From Eurosta solidaginis (lineage: Eukaryota; Arthropoda; Insecta; Diptera; Tephritidae): 64,000 nt of DNA. Of this stretch, positions 21,358-33,300 are shown piece by piece. Location: positions 238,507,832 through 238,571,831 of the forward strand of contig NC_090319.1 in assembly GCF_040869045.1 (NCBI RefSeq). The letters are read 5' to 3'. The notes beneath the pieces were generated by a model, which saw only the letters and a program-made list of their open reading frames with translations, did not search any database and was not told the origin of the DNA. The position numbers and the translations under genes are program-made. The number at the start of each line of letters is the position of its first letter. Positions within the stretch are counted from its first letter, which is position 1.

Positions 21358-24160
21358 CCTTTACCCGCGGCCCCGTCCGCAAGGAGAAAATAAAATATAT
21401 GTGCTATTCACGTTAGCCTGCTTATCAAGTTATCTGTTTAAAAATTATTTTTGTCCAATGTATTTTATTTTTGTAATTTAGTAAAAAAAAATAACTAAAT
21501 GAGAAGATAAGCTGAAAGGCACGCTTTCATGAATAGTACAATACAGTTTTTTCGAATTAAAAAATACATTTTGTTTATAAATTAAATTAACTGATATGAA
21601 AGGGGTGAAAAAATTACTACTCATAGAACAAAGGAGTGAAACTACAATTAGCTAAAACCAAAGAGAATTTTTTAGACGAAAATAGTGTTGCTTTTTCGGG
21701 TATTTAGTTGGTTAAAATATTACAAAAAGTATAATTATAGTTATAACAGTTCCTTACACGATTATAGAACGAAAAAGCTGTGTTAGATTGAAGATAAACA
21801 TACCCAATTTTAATTACGAATAATTAGCAGCAAATCCACGGCCATAAAAGCTCATAATTTAGAAAGGCATGTGTGCTGAACTACCGGTAGCGAAGAGACC
21901 TAAAATGATCCCTGAAGGGTCCCAAGATGATACTAAAATTCCAGGACAGATCCCGAAAATCATCCAGAAATTAACCAGGAGGGGTCCTAAAATGATTTAG
22001 AAATAGTCCCGAAAAAGTCCCGAAATTACCCCTATGGGTTCCCATACAGATCCCGAAAACCATCCAGAAATGATACCGAAAGGTTCGCCAAATAATCCCG
22101 TATTAGTCCCGAAAAAGTAAGGAGTGGTACGACGGAATTCCTGACGGATCCCGAAAACCATCCAGAAATTATGCCGGAAGGGACACCAAATGATCACGAA
22201 ATGGCCCCGACGGAATCCTGGATGGATCACGAAAACCATACAGAAATTATTCCAAAATAGTCCGGAAATTACCCAGATGGGATCCCGCACAGATCCAGAA
22301 ATCATCCCGGAAGGGGCCAAAAACTATCCCGGAAAAGTAACAAAAAACCCCGAAATGGCTCCTACGGCATCCCGGACGGATCCAGAAATGATCTCGAAAG
22401 GGTCCCGAAATAACCCTGATGGATCCGGCAAACCATCAAGAAATTATGCCGGAAGGGTCCCCAAATGATCCCGAAATAATACAGAAAAAGTCACGTAACG
22501 ACCCCTAGAGGATCCCCAAATGATCCCGTATTAGCCCCGAAAACGTCCCGAAATAACCCCGACGGGATCTCGGACAAATCCAGAAAACCATCCAGAAATG
22601 ATGCCGGAAGGGATACCAAATGATTCTGAAAGAGTCCGGCAATGATTCCGAAGGGATCCCGAACGAATACCGAAAATCATCCAGAAGTGATTCCGGAAAG
22701 GTCCTCAAATGATCACCTAATAGTCCCGAAATGACCCTTAAGGGGTCCTGGACGGATCCTGTAAACCATCCAGAAATGATCCTGATATAGTCCCGAAGAA
22801 GTCCCGAAATGACCCTGACGGGATCTCTAACTCATCCCTAAATGACCCTGACGGGATACCGGACATATCCCGAAAGCCATCCAGAAATGATCTTGGGAGG
22901 GACCCAAATGATCCCGAAAAAGTCCCGCAATGATTCCGACGGGATTCTGAACGGATACCGAAAACCATTCAGAAGTGATGCCGGAAAGGTCCTCAAATGA
23001 TCACCTAATACCAAAATAACCCTGACGGCATCCCGGACTGATCACGAAATCCATCCAGAAATGATCTTGGGAAGGTCCCAAAATGATCCCGAAATAGTCT
23101 CGGAAAAGTCCAGAAATTACCCTGACGGGTTCCCGGACGAATCCTGAAAGCCATCCTTAAATGATCCCGAAAAAGTCCCGAAATGACCCTGATGGGACCC
23201 CGAAAGTATCCCGAAAACTATCCAGAAATGATGCCGGAAAGATCCTCATATGATCTCCTAATAGTTCCGAAAAGACCCTGACGGGATCCCGAACGGATCC
23301 CGACAACTATCCAGAAATGATACCGAAAGGGCCCGCAAATGATCCCGTATTAGTCGAGAAAAAGTCCCGAAATGACCCCGACGGGATGCCGGACGAACCC
23401 AAAAACCATCCAGAAATGATGCCGGAAGGGACCCCAAATGATCCCGAAAAAGTCCCGCAATTATTCCGACGGGATCCTGAACGGATACCGAAAACCATCC
23501 AGAAGTGATGCCGGAAAGGTTTTCAATGATCACCTAATAGTCCCAAAATGACCCTGACGGCATCCCGGACAGATCCCGAAATCCATCCAAAAATGATCTT
23601 GGGAAGGTCCCAAAATGATCCGAAATAGTCTCGGAAAAGTCCAGAAATTACCCTGACGGGTTCCCGGACGAATCCTGAAAGCCATCCTAAAATGATCCCG
23701 AAAAACTCCCGAAATGACCCTGACGGTAGGTACCCCAAATGATCCCGAAATGACCCTGACGGGATCCCGAAAGGATTCCGAAAACTATACAGAAATGATT
23801 CCGGAAAGGTCCTCAAATGATCCCCTAATAGTCCCGAAATGACCGTGACGGGATCCCGAACGGACCCCGACAACTATCCATAAATGATACCGAAAGGGTC
23901 CGCAAATGATCCGGTATTGGTCGAGAAAAAGTCCCCAAATGACCCCGACATACTCCAGAAAAAGTTCCGAAATGGCTCCGAGGGGATCCACGACGGATCG
24001 CGAAAACCATACAGAAATGATTCCGGAAGGATCCCAAAATGATCCCGAAATAGTCCGGAAATGACCCAGATGGGATCCCGCACAGATCTAGAAATGATTC
24101 CGGAAGGGTCCAAAAAATATCCCGGAAAAGTAACAAAAAATCCCGAAATGGCTCCTACGA
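21358..24160 (+). mobile_element. Satellite-carrying element, unit 3 (cut by gap)
   Basis: The head region is longer than in units 1 and 2: about 480 AT-rich bases (21,400-21,890, including CGGGTATTTAGTTGG) precede the satellite, as also in unit 5. The satellite from ~21,900 becomes a near-copy of unit 2 at 22,230 and runs into the N gap at 24,161, so no tail is seen. Confidence 0.65.
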
Positions 24161-24260
24161 NNNNNNNNNNNNNNNNNNNNNNNNNNNNNNNNNNNNNNNN
24201 NNNNNNNNNNNNNNNNNNNNNNNNNNNNNNNNNNNNNNNNNNNNNNNNNNNNNNNNNNNN
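24161..24260. other. Assembly gap (100 N)
   Basis: Exactly 100 N, the conventional size for a gap of unknown length. Satellite precedes it and head-region sequence follows, so at least one tail-head junction is hidden. Any translation crossing it is meaningless. Confidence 0.99.
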
Positions 24261-27200
24261 ATTCATTTCAAAACAGAACGAAAAGCTGTGTTAGATATTA
24301 AAGATAAAACATACCGAATTTTAATTACGAATAATTTGCATTAAATCCACACATGGTCGTGGCTCAATTACCGGTTTCGAAGAGACCTAAAATGATCCCG
24401 GAAGGGTCCCTAAATGACACCAAAATAGTCACGAAATGATGCCGACCGTATCCCAAAATAATCCCGAAGTAGTCACGAAAATTCCCGAAAGCCCTGACGG
24501 GATCCCGGACGGATCCCGAAAACCATCCAGGATTGATTCCTGAACGGTCCGCAAATGATCCGAAATAGTCCGAAAAAAATCCCGAAAAAACTCCGACGGG
24601 ATCCCGGACAAAACCCTAAAATCACCCAGAAATTATCCCGGAGGGGTCCCAAAATGATTCCGAAATAGTCACGAAATGACCCTTCATCCAGAAATGATGA
24701 AGGTAGGTACCCAAATAATCCGAAATAGTCCCGAAATGATCCCGATGGGATCCCGGACGGATCCCGAAAACCAACCAGAAAATGATGGTGGTAGGTACCC
24801 CAAATGGTCCCGATATGACCCGTCGGGATCCCCCACGGATCCCTAAAACTATCCAGAAATGATGCCGGAAAGGTCCCCAAATAACCCCCTAATAGTCCCG
24901 AAATTACGCCGACGGAATCCCGGACGGATCCGGAAACCATCCAGAAATGATGCCGGAGGAGACCCCAAATGATCCCGCTAAAGTCCCAAAATGACCCCGA
25001 CAGGGTCCCGGACGGATCCCGTAAACCATCCAGAAATGATGCCGGTAGGTACCCCAAATGGTCCCGATATGACCGCGTCGGGATCCGAACGGATCCCTAA
25101 AACTATCCAGAAATGATGCCGAAAGGGTCCCCAAATGATCCTGTATTAGTCGATAAAAAGTTCCGAAATGACTCCGACGGGATCCCGGATAGATCCAGAA
25201 AACCATCTAGAAATGATGCCGGAAGAGACCCCAAATGATCGCGCAAAGGTCCCAAAATGACCCCGACAGGATCGCGGACGGATCCCGAAAACCATCCAGA
25301 AATGATGCCGGAGGAGACCCCAAATGATCCCGCAAAGTCCCAAAATGACCCCGACAGGGTCCCGGACGGATCCCGTAAACCATCCAGAAATGATGCCGGA
25401 AGAGACCCCAAATGATCTCGCAAAAGTCCCAAAATGACTCCGACAGGATCCCGGACGGATCTCGTAAACCATCCAGAAATGATGCCGGAAGAGACCCCAA
25501 ATGATCCCGCAAAAGTCCCAAAATGACCCCGACAGGATCCGGACGGATCCCGAAAACCATTCAGAAATGATGCCGGGAGAGACCCCAAATGATCCCGCAA
25601 AAGTCCCAAAATGACCCCGACAGGATCCCGGACGGATCCCGTAAACCATCCAGAAATGATGCCGGAAGAGAACCCAAATGATCCCGCAAAAGGCCCAAAA
25701 TGACCCCGACAGGATCCCGGACGGATCCCGTAAACCATCCAGAAATGATGCCGGAAGAGACCCCAAATGATCCCGCAAAAGTCCCAAAATGACCCCGACA
25801 GGATCCCGGACGGATTCCGAAAACCATACAGAAATGATGCCGGAAGAGACCCAAATGATCCCGCAAGTCTCAAAATGACCCCGACAGGATCCCGGACGCA
25901 TAATGTAAACCATCCAGAAATGATGTCGGAAGAGACCCCAAATGATCCGCAAAAGTCCCAAAATGACCCCGACAGGATCCTGGACGGATCCCGAAAACCA
26001 TCCAGAAATGATGCCGGAAGAGACCCCAAATGATCCCGCAAAAGTCCCAAAATGACCCGACAGGATCCCGGACGTATCCCGAAAACCATCCAGAAATGAT
26101 GCCGAATGGACCCCAAATGGTTCCGAAATGACACCGACGGGATCCCGGACGGATACCGAAAACCATCCAGAAATGATGCCGGCAGGTACCCCAAATGATC
26201 CCGCAAGTCTCAAAATGACCCCGACAGGATCCCGGACGGATACTGTAAACCATCCAGAAATGATGTCGGAAGAGACCCCAAATGATCCCGCAAAAGTCCC
26301 AAAATGACCCTGACAGGATCCTGGACGGATCCCGAAAACCATCCAGAAATGATGTCGGAAGAGACCCCAAATGATCCCGCAAAAGTCCCAAAATGACCGC
26401 GACAGGATCCCGGACGGATCCCGTAAACCATCCAGAAATGATGCCGGAAGAGACCCCAAATGATCCCGCAAAAGTCTCAAAATGACCCCGACAGGATCCC
26501 GGACGGATCCCGAAAACCATCCAGAAATGATGCCGATAAGGTCCCCAAATGATCCTGTATTAGTCGAGAAAAAATTCCGAAATGACTCCGACGGGATCCC
26601 GGACGGATCCCGAAAACCATCTAGAATTGATACCGGAAGGTACCCCAAATGATGCCGAAATAGTCCCGAAATGACATCGACGGGATCCCGGACGGATCCC
26701 GAAAACCATCCAGAAATGATGCCGGAGGAGACCCCAAATGATCCCGCTAAAGACCCAAATGACCCCGACAGGGTCCCGGACGGATCCCGTAAACCATCCA
26801 GAAATGATGCCGGAAGAGACCCCAAATGATCCCGCAAAAGTCCCAAAATGACCCCGACAGGATCCCGGACGGATCCCGTAAACCATCCAGAAATGATGCC
26901 GGAAGAGACCCCAAATGATCCCGCAAAGTCCCAAAATGACCCCGACAGGATCCCGGGCGGATCCCGTAAACCATCCAGAAATGATGCCGGAGGAGACCCC
27001 AAATGATCCCGCAAAAGTCCCAAAATGACCGCGACAGGATCCCGGACGGATCCCGTAAACCATCCAGAAATGATGCCGGAAGAGACCCCAAATGATCCCG
27101 CAAAAGTCCCAAAATGACCCCGACAGGATCCCGGACGGATCCCGTAAACCATCCAGAAATGATGCCGGAGGAGACCCCAAATGATCCCGCAAAAGTGTCA

Positions 27201-30200
27201 AAATGACCCCGACAGGATCCCGGACGGATCCCGAAAACCATCCAGAAATGATGCTGGAAGAGACCCCAAATGATCCCGCAAAAGTCCCAAAATTACCCCG
27301 ACAGGATCCCGGACGGATCCCGTAAACCATCCAGAAATGATGCGGAAGAGACCCCAAATGATCCCGCAAAAGTCCCAAAATGACCCCGACAGGATTCCGG
27401 ACGGATCCCGTAAACTATCCAGAAATGATGCCGGAGGAGACCCCAAATGATCCCGCAAAAGTCTCAAATGACCCCGACAGGATCCCCGGACGGATCCCGA
27501 AAACCATCCAGAAATGATGCTGGAAGAGACCGCAAATGATCCCGCAAAAGTCCAAAAATGACCCCGACAGGATCCCGGACGGATCCCTTAAACCATCCAG
27601 AAATGATGCCGGAAGAGACCCCAAATGATCCCGCAAAAGTCCCAAAATGACCGCGACAGGATCCCGGACGGATCCCGTAAACCATCCAGAAATGATGCCG
27701 GAAGAGACCCCAAATGATCCCGCAAAAGTCTCAAAATGACCCCGACAGGATCCCGGACGGATCCCGAAAACCATCCAGAATGATGCTGGAAGAGACCCCA
27801 AATGATCCCGCAAAAGTCCAAAAATGACCCCGACAGGATCCCGGACGGATCCCTTAAACCATCCAGAAATGATGCCGGAAGAGACCCCAAATGATCCCGC
27901 AAAAGTCCCAAAATGACCCCGACAGGATCCCGGACGGATCCCGTAAACCATCCAGAAATGATGCCGGAGGAGACCCCAAATGATCCCGCAAAAGTCTCAA
28001 AATGAGCCCGACAGGATCCCGGACGGATCCCGAAAACCATCCAGAAATGATGCTGGAAGAGACCCCAAATGATCCCGCAAAAGTCCAAAAATGACCCCGA
28101 CAGGATCCCGGACGGATCCCTTAAACCATCCAGAAATGATGCCGGAAGAGACCCCAAATGATCCCGCAAAAGTCCCAAAATGACCGCGACAGGATCCCGG
28201 ACGGATCCCGTAAACCATCCAGAAATGATGCCGGAAGAGACCCCAAATGATCCCGCAAAAGTCCCAAAATGACCCCGACAGGATCCCGGACGGATCCCGT
28301 AAACCATCCAGAAATGATGCCGGAGGAGACCCCAAATGATCCCGCAAAAGTCTCAAAATGACCCCGACAGGATCCCGGACGGATCCCGAAAACCATCCAG
28401 AAATGATGCCGGAAGAGAACCCAAATGATCCCGCAAAAGGCCCAAAATGACCCCGACAGGATCCCGGACGGATCCCGTAAACCATCCAGAAATGATGCCG
28501 GAAGAGACCCCAAATGATCCCGCAAAAGTCCCAAAATAACCCCGACAGGATCCGGACGGATCCCGTAAACCATCCAGAAATGATGCCGGAGGAGACCCCA
28601 AATGATCCCGCAAAAGTCTCAAAATGACCCCGACAGGATCCCGGACGGATCCCGAAAACCATCCAGAAATGATGCTGGAAGAGACCCCAAATGATCCCGC
28701 AAAAGTCCAAAAATGACCCCGACAGGATCCCGGACGGATCCCTTAAACCATCCAGAAATGATGCCGGAAGAGACCCAAATGATCCCGCAAAAGTCCCAAA
28801 ATGACCGCGACAGGATCCCGGACGGATCCCGTAAAGCATCCAGAAATGATGCCGGAAGAGACCCCAAATGATCCCGCAAAAGTCCCAAAATGACCGCGAC
28901 AGGATCCCGGACGGATCCCGTAAACCATCCAGAAATGATGCCGGAAGAGACCCCAAATGATCCCGCAAAAGTCCCAAAATGACGCCGACGGGATCCCGGA
29001 CGGATCCCGTAAACCATCCAGAAATGATGCCGGAAGAGACCCCAAATGATCCCGCAAAAGTCCCAAAATGACGCCGACGAGATCCCGGACGCATCCCTAA
29101 AACCATCCAGGAATGATTACGGAAAGGACCCGAACTGACCCCGAAAAAGTCCCGTAATGATCCCGGAAACCATCAAGAATTTATCTCTCGAAGGTACGCA
29201 AATGATCCCGAAAGTACCCCGACGGGATCCCGGACGGATCCCGAAAACCATCCAGAAATGATGCCGGAAGGGTCCCCAAATGATCGCGAAATAGTCCCGA
29301 AATGATTCCGGAATAGTCCCGAAAATGTCCCAAAATAACCCCGACGGGATCCCGGACGGATCCCGAAAACTATACAGAAATGATCCCGGAAGGGTCCCAA
29401 AATGATCCCGAAATAGTCCCGAAAAAGTCCCGAAATTACCCCGGCGTAATCCCGGACCGATCCCGAAAACCATCCAGAAATGATCCCGGAGGGTCTCGAT
29501 ATGACCCTTACGGGATTACAAATAAGGTGAAGCTAATTATAAAACCATGTTAATAAGGCAGCAGGCGCATTGGAGCGAATAAAAAGTTACATAGAAACAT
29601 ACAGGTAAAGCTAATAAAAGCGTGCTAATAAAAACAATTGATGGAGGGCGGATGGCGGGAGTAGAGGAGAGGACCACTGATCGTTCCTCCAAAATTGTCT
29701 AGATCTCGTTCTGTATGTACCAGATACCAAAAAACTATTGATTTAGGAGAAAATTTAGATTGAGTTATAACAATTTATGGATTTTCCACCAGAGGGGGTG
29801 ATAAAGGGGGGGCGGGCGTAGGGTGTCACTGCTTACTTTGTAAGCCCTCGACTTATTTGACCCCTTGAGTCTGTGATATTGGTGAAGGCCAGTATACGTA
29901 AAGTTATAATGTGTAAAAACTATGAAAAATAATTTCTCGAAGGGTCGTGGGACCCCCACCCCTCTTTCCATGTTCGAAAAAAAATTCGCTAGACTACTGT
30001 CTGTGTCCCAAATTTCATCAAAATCCGTGTAGCCATTCTGGCGTGGTTCAGTCGCAAATACGAAAAAATATAATAATTAAATTATAACTGTTCCTAGGGG
30101 CGGGGACCACGCCCCTTTTGAAAAATATATAGCTAGTAGATCCTTCTAGACTATTGGCTATATGTGTGCAAAATTTCATCCAAATCGGTCCAGCCGTTCT

Positions 30201-30337
30201 TGCGTTATTGAGTCACAAAGACAAACGTCTGGACAAACATCCAAACATCCAAACATCCAAACATCCAAACATCTAAACATCCAAACATCCACACATCTTA
30301 ACATCCAAACTTTCCATTTATAATATATATTAGACTA
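24261..30337 (+). mobile_element. Satellite-carrying element, unit 4 (head truncated by gap)
   Basis: Starts inside the long head region (ATTCATTTCAAAACAG), matching unit 5 at 30,738. A diverged satellite runs to ~25,200, the homogeneous 89-bp array to ~29,110, then diverged satellite to ~29,515. The tail follows, with GGTCCAGCCGTTCTTGCG near 30,188, a long ACATCCAA series (30,236-30,300) and TTTATAATATATATTAG. The final ~1.2 kb (29,100-30,300) is nearly identical to that of unit 5 (offset about 5,413). Confidence 0.7.
25200..29110. repeat. Homogenised 89-bp satellite array in unit 4
   Basis: Around 44 monomers with an 89-bp period. Landmarks per monomer: a GGATCC pair 15 bases apart around CCGGAC, then ACCATCCAGAAATGATG, AGACCCCAAATGATCC, CGCAAAAGTCCCAAAATGAC and CCCGACA. 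Variant monomers with ATGCTGG lie at 27,251, 27,517, 27,783 and 28,050, a spacing of 266-267 bp, so a three-monomer higher-order unit is present in part. Because 89 is not divisible by 3 and the minus strand lacks stops in all three phases, long minus-strand ORFs appear (up to 668 codons); I treat them as by-products. Confidence 0.92.
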
Positions 30338-33300
30338 GCCTTTACCCGCGGCCCCGTCCGCAAGGAGAAAATAAAATATATGTGCTATTCACGTTGGCCT
30401 GCTTATCAAGTTGTCTGTTTAACGATTGTTTCTGTCAATGTATTTTATTTTTTAATACAGTAAAAAAAAAAGAACTAAATGAGCTGATAGGCACGCTTAC
30501 ATGAATAGTACAATACACTTTTTTTCGAATTAAAAAAAATACATTTTGTTTTTAAGTTAAATTAATTGATATGACAGGGTTGAAAGAATTACTACCCCTA
30601 GAACAAAGGAGTGAAACTACAATTAGCTAAAACCAAAAAGAATTTTTTAAATGAAAGTAGTGTTGCTTTTTCGGGTATTTAGTTGGTTAAAATATTACCA
30701 AAATTGCAATTATAGTTGTAACAGTTTGTTACAGGATTCATTTAAAAACAGAACGAAAAAGCTGTGTTAGATATTAAAGATAAAACATACCGAATTTTAA
30801 TTACGAATAATTTGCATTAAATCCACACATGGTCGTGGCTCAATTACCGGTTTCGAAGAGACCTAAAATGATCCCGGAAGGGTCCCTAAATGACACCAAA
30901 ATAGTCACGAAATGATGCCGACCGTATCCCAAAATAATCCCGAAGTAGTCACGAAAATTCCCGAAAGCCCTGACGGGATCCCGGACGGATCCCGAAAACC
31001 ATCCAGGATTGATTCCTGAACGGTCCGCAAATGATCCCGAAATAGTCCGAAAAAAATCCCGAAAAAAACTCCGACGGGATCCCGGACAAAACCCTAAAAT
31101 CACCCAGAAATTATCCCGGAGAGGTCCCAAAATGATTCCGAAATAGTCACGAAAAAGGCCCGAAATGACCCTGACGGAATCCCGAAAACCATCCAGAAAT
31201 GACTCTGGAGGGATCTCCAAATGATCCCGGAAAAGTCCTCAAAACCATCCAGAATTGATCTCTGAAGGTTCCGCAAATTATCCCGAAATAGTACGGAAAA
31301 AGTATCGAAGAGGTTCCCACGGGATCCCGGAAGATCCCGAAATCACCCAGAAATTATCCCGGAGGGGTCCCAAAAGGATTCTGAAATAGACCCGAAAAAA
31401 GCCCGAAATGACCCTGGCGGGATTCCGAAAACCATTCGTAATTAATCTCTGAAGGGTTAGCAAATGATCCGGAAATAGCCCGGAAAAAGTCACGAAAAAA
31501 CTCAGACAGATCCCGAAAATCATGAAGAAATTATACGGGAAGGGTCCCAAAATTACCCTAAATAACTCCGACGGGATCCCGGACAGATCCCGAAAATCAT
31601 CCAGAATTGAGCCTCTGAAAGGTTCGCAAATAATCCAGAAATAGTCCGGAAAAAGTCTCGAAAAAACTCCGTCGGGATCCTGGACAGATCCCGAAAATCA
31701 CCCAGAAATTATGCCGGAGGGGTCCCAAAATGATTCCGAAATAGTCCCGAAAAAGTCCCGAAATGACCCTAACGGGATCCCGGACGGATCCCGAAAACAA
31801 CCCAGAAATGATCTTTAAGGGCAACTGACCCCGAAATAGTTGTTAAAAAGTCTCGAAATCACGCTGACGGGACCCCGAAAACCATCGAGAAATTATCCCG
31901 GAAGGATCCCCAAATGATTCCGGAACAATCTCGAAATTACCCTGACATTTTCCCGAAAAAGTAAAAAAATAAACACGACGGGATCCCGGACGGATCCCGA
32001 AAACTATACAGAAATGATCCCGGAAGGTTCACAAAATGATTCCGAAATTGTGCCGAAAAATTCCCGAAAGGACCCCGACGGGATCCCGGGCGGATCCCGA
32101 AAACCATCCAGAAATGATCCCGGAAGAGTCCCAAAGTGATCCCGAAAAAGTCCCGAAATGGCACCGACGGGATCCCGGACGGATCCCGAAAACCATCCAG
32201 AAATGATGCCGGGAGAGACCCCAAATGATCCCGCAAAAGTCCCAAAATGACCCCGACAGGATCCCGGACGGATCCCGTAAACCATCCAGAAATGATGCCG
32301 GCAGGTACCCAAATTATCCCGAAATAGTCCCGAAATGACCCTGACGGGATCGTGGACGGATTCCGAAAAACATCCAGAAATGATGCCGATAAGGTCCCTA
32401 AATGATCCTGTATTAGTCGAGAAAAAATTCCGAAATGACTCCGACGGGATCCCGGACGGATCGCGAAAACCATCTAGAATTGATACCGGAAGGTACCCCA
32501 AATGATGCCGAAATAGTCCCGAAATGACATCGACGGGATCCCGGACGGATCCCGAAAACCATCCAGAAATGATGCCGGAGGAGACCCCAAATGATCCCGC
32601 AAAAGTCCCAAAATGACCCCGACAGGATCCCGGACGGATCCCGAAAACCATCCAGAAATGATGCCGGAATGGACCCCAAATGGTCCCGAAATGACACCGA
32701 CGGGATCCCGGACGGATACCGAAAACCATCCAGAAATGATGCAGGCAGGTACCCAAATTATCCCGAAATAGTCCCGAAATGACCCTGACGGGATCGTGGA
32801 CGGATTCCGAAAAACATCCAGAAATGATGCCGATAAGGTCCCTAAATGATCCTGTATTAGTCGAGAAAAAATTCCGAAATGACTCCGACGGGATCCCGGA
32901 CGGATCGCGAAAACCATCTAGAATTGATACCGGAAGGTACCCCAAATGATGCCGAAATAGTCCCGAAATGACATCGACGGGATCCCGGACGGATCCCGAA
33001 AACCATCCAGAAATGATGCCGGAGGAGACCCCAAATGATCCCGCTAAAGACCCAAAATGACCCCGACAGGGTCCCGGACGGATCCCGTAAACCATCCAGA
33101 AATGATGCCGGAAGAGACCCCAAATGATCCCGCAAAAGTCCCAAAATGACCCCGACAGCATCCCGGACGGATCCCGAAAACCATCCAGAAATGATGCCGG
33201 GAGAGACCCCAAATGATCCCGCAAAAGTCCCAAAATGACCCCGACAGGATCCCGGACGGATCCCGTAAACCATCCAGAAATGATGCCGGAGGAGACCTCA

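Noticed and set aside
25146..27152. 668-codon minus-strand ORF and many overlapping ORFs of 60-490 codons between 15.8 and 34.9 kb
   Set aside because: They follow from an 89-bp satellite lacking stops in three minus-strand phases. There is no start context, domain or codon bias beyond the repeat.
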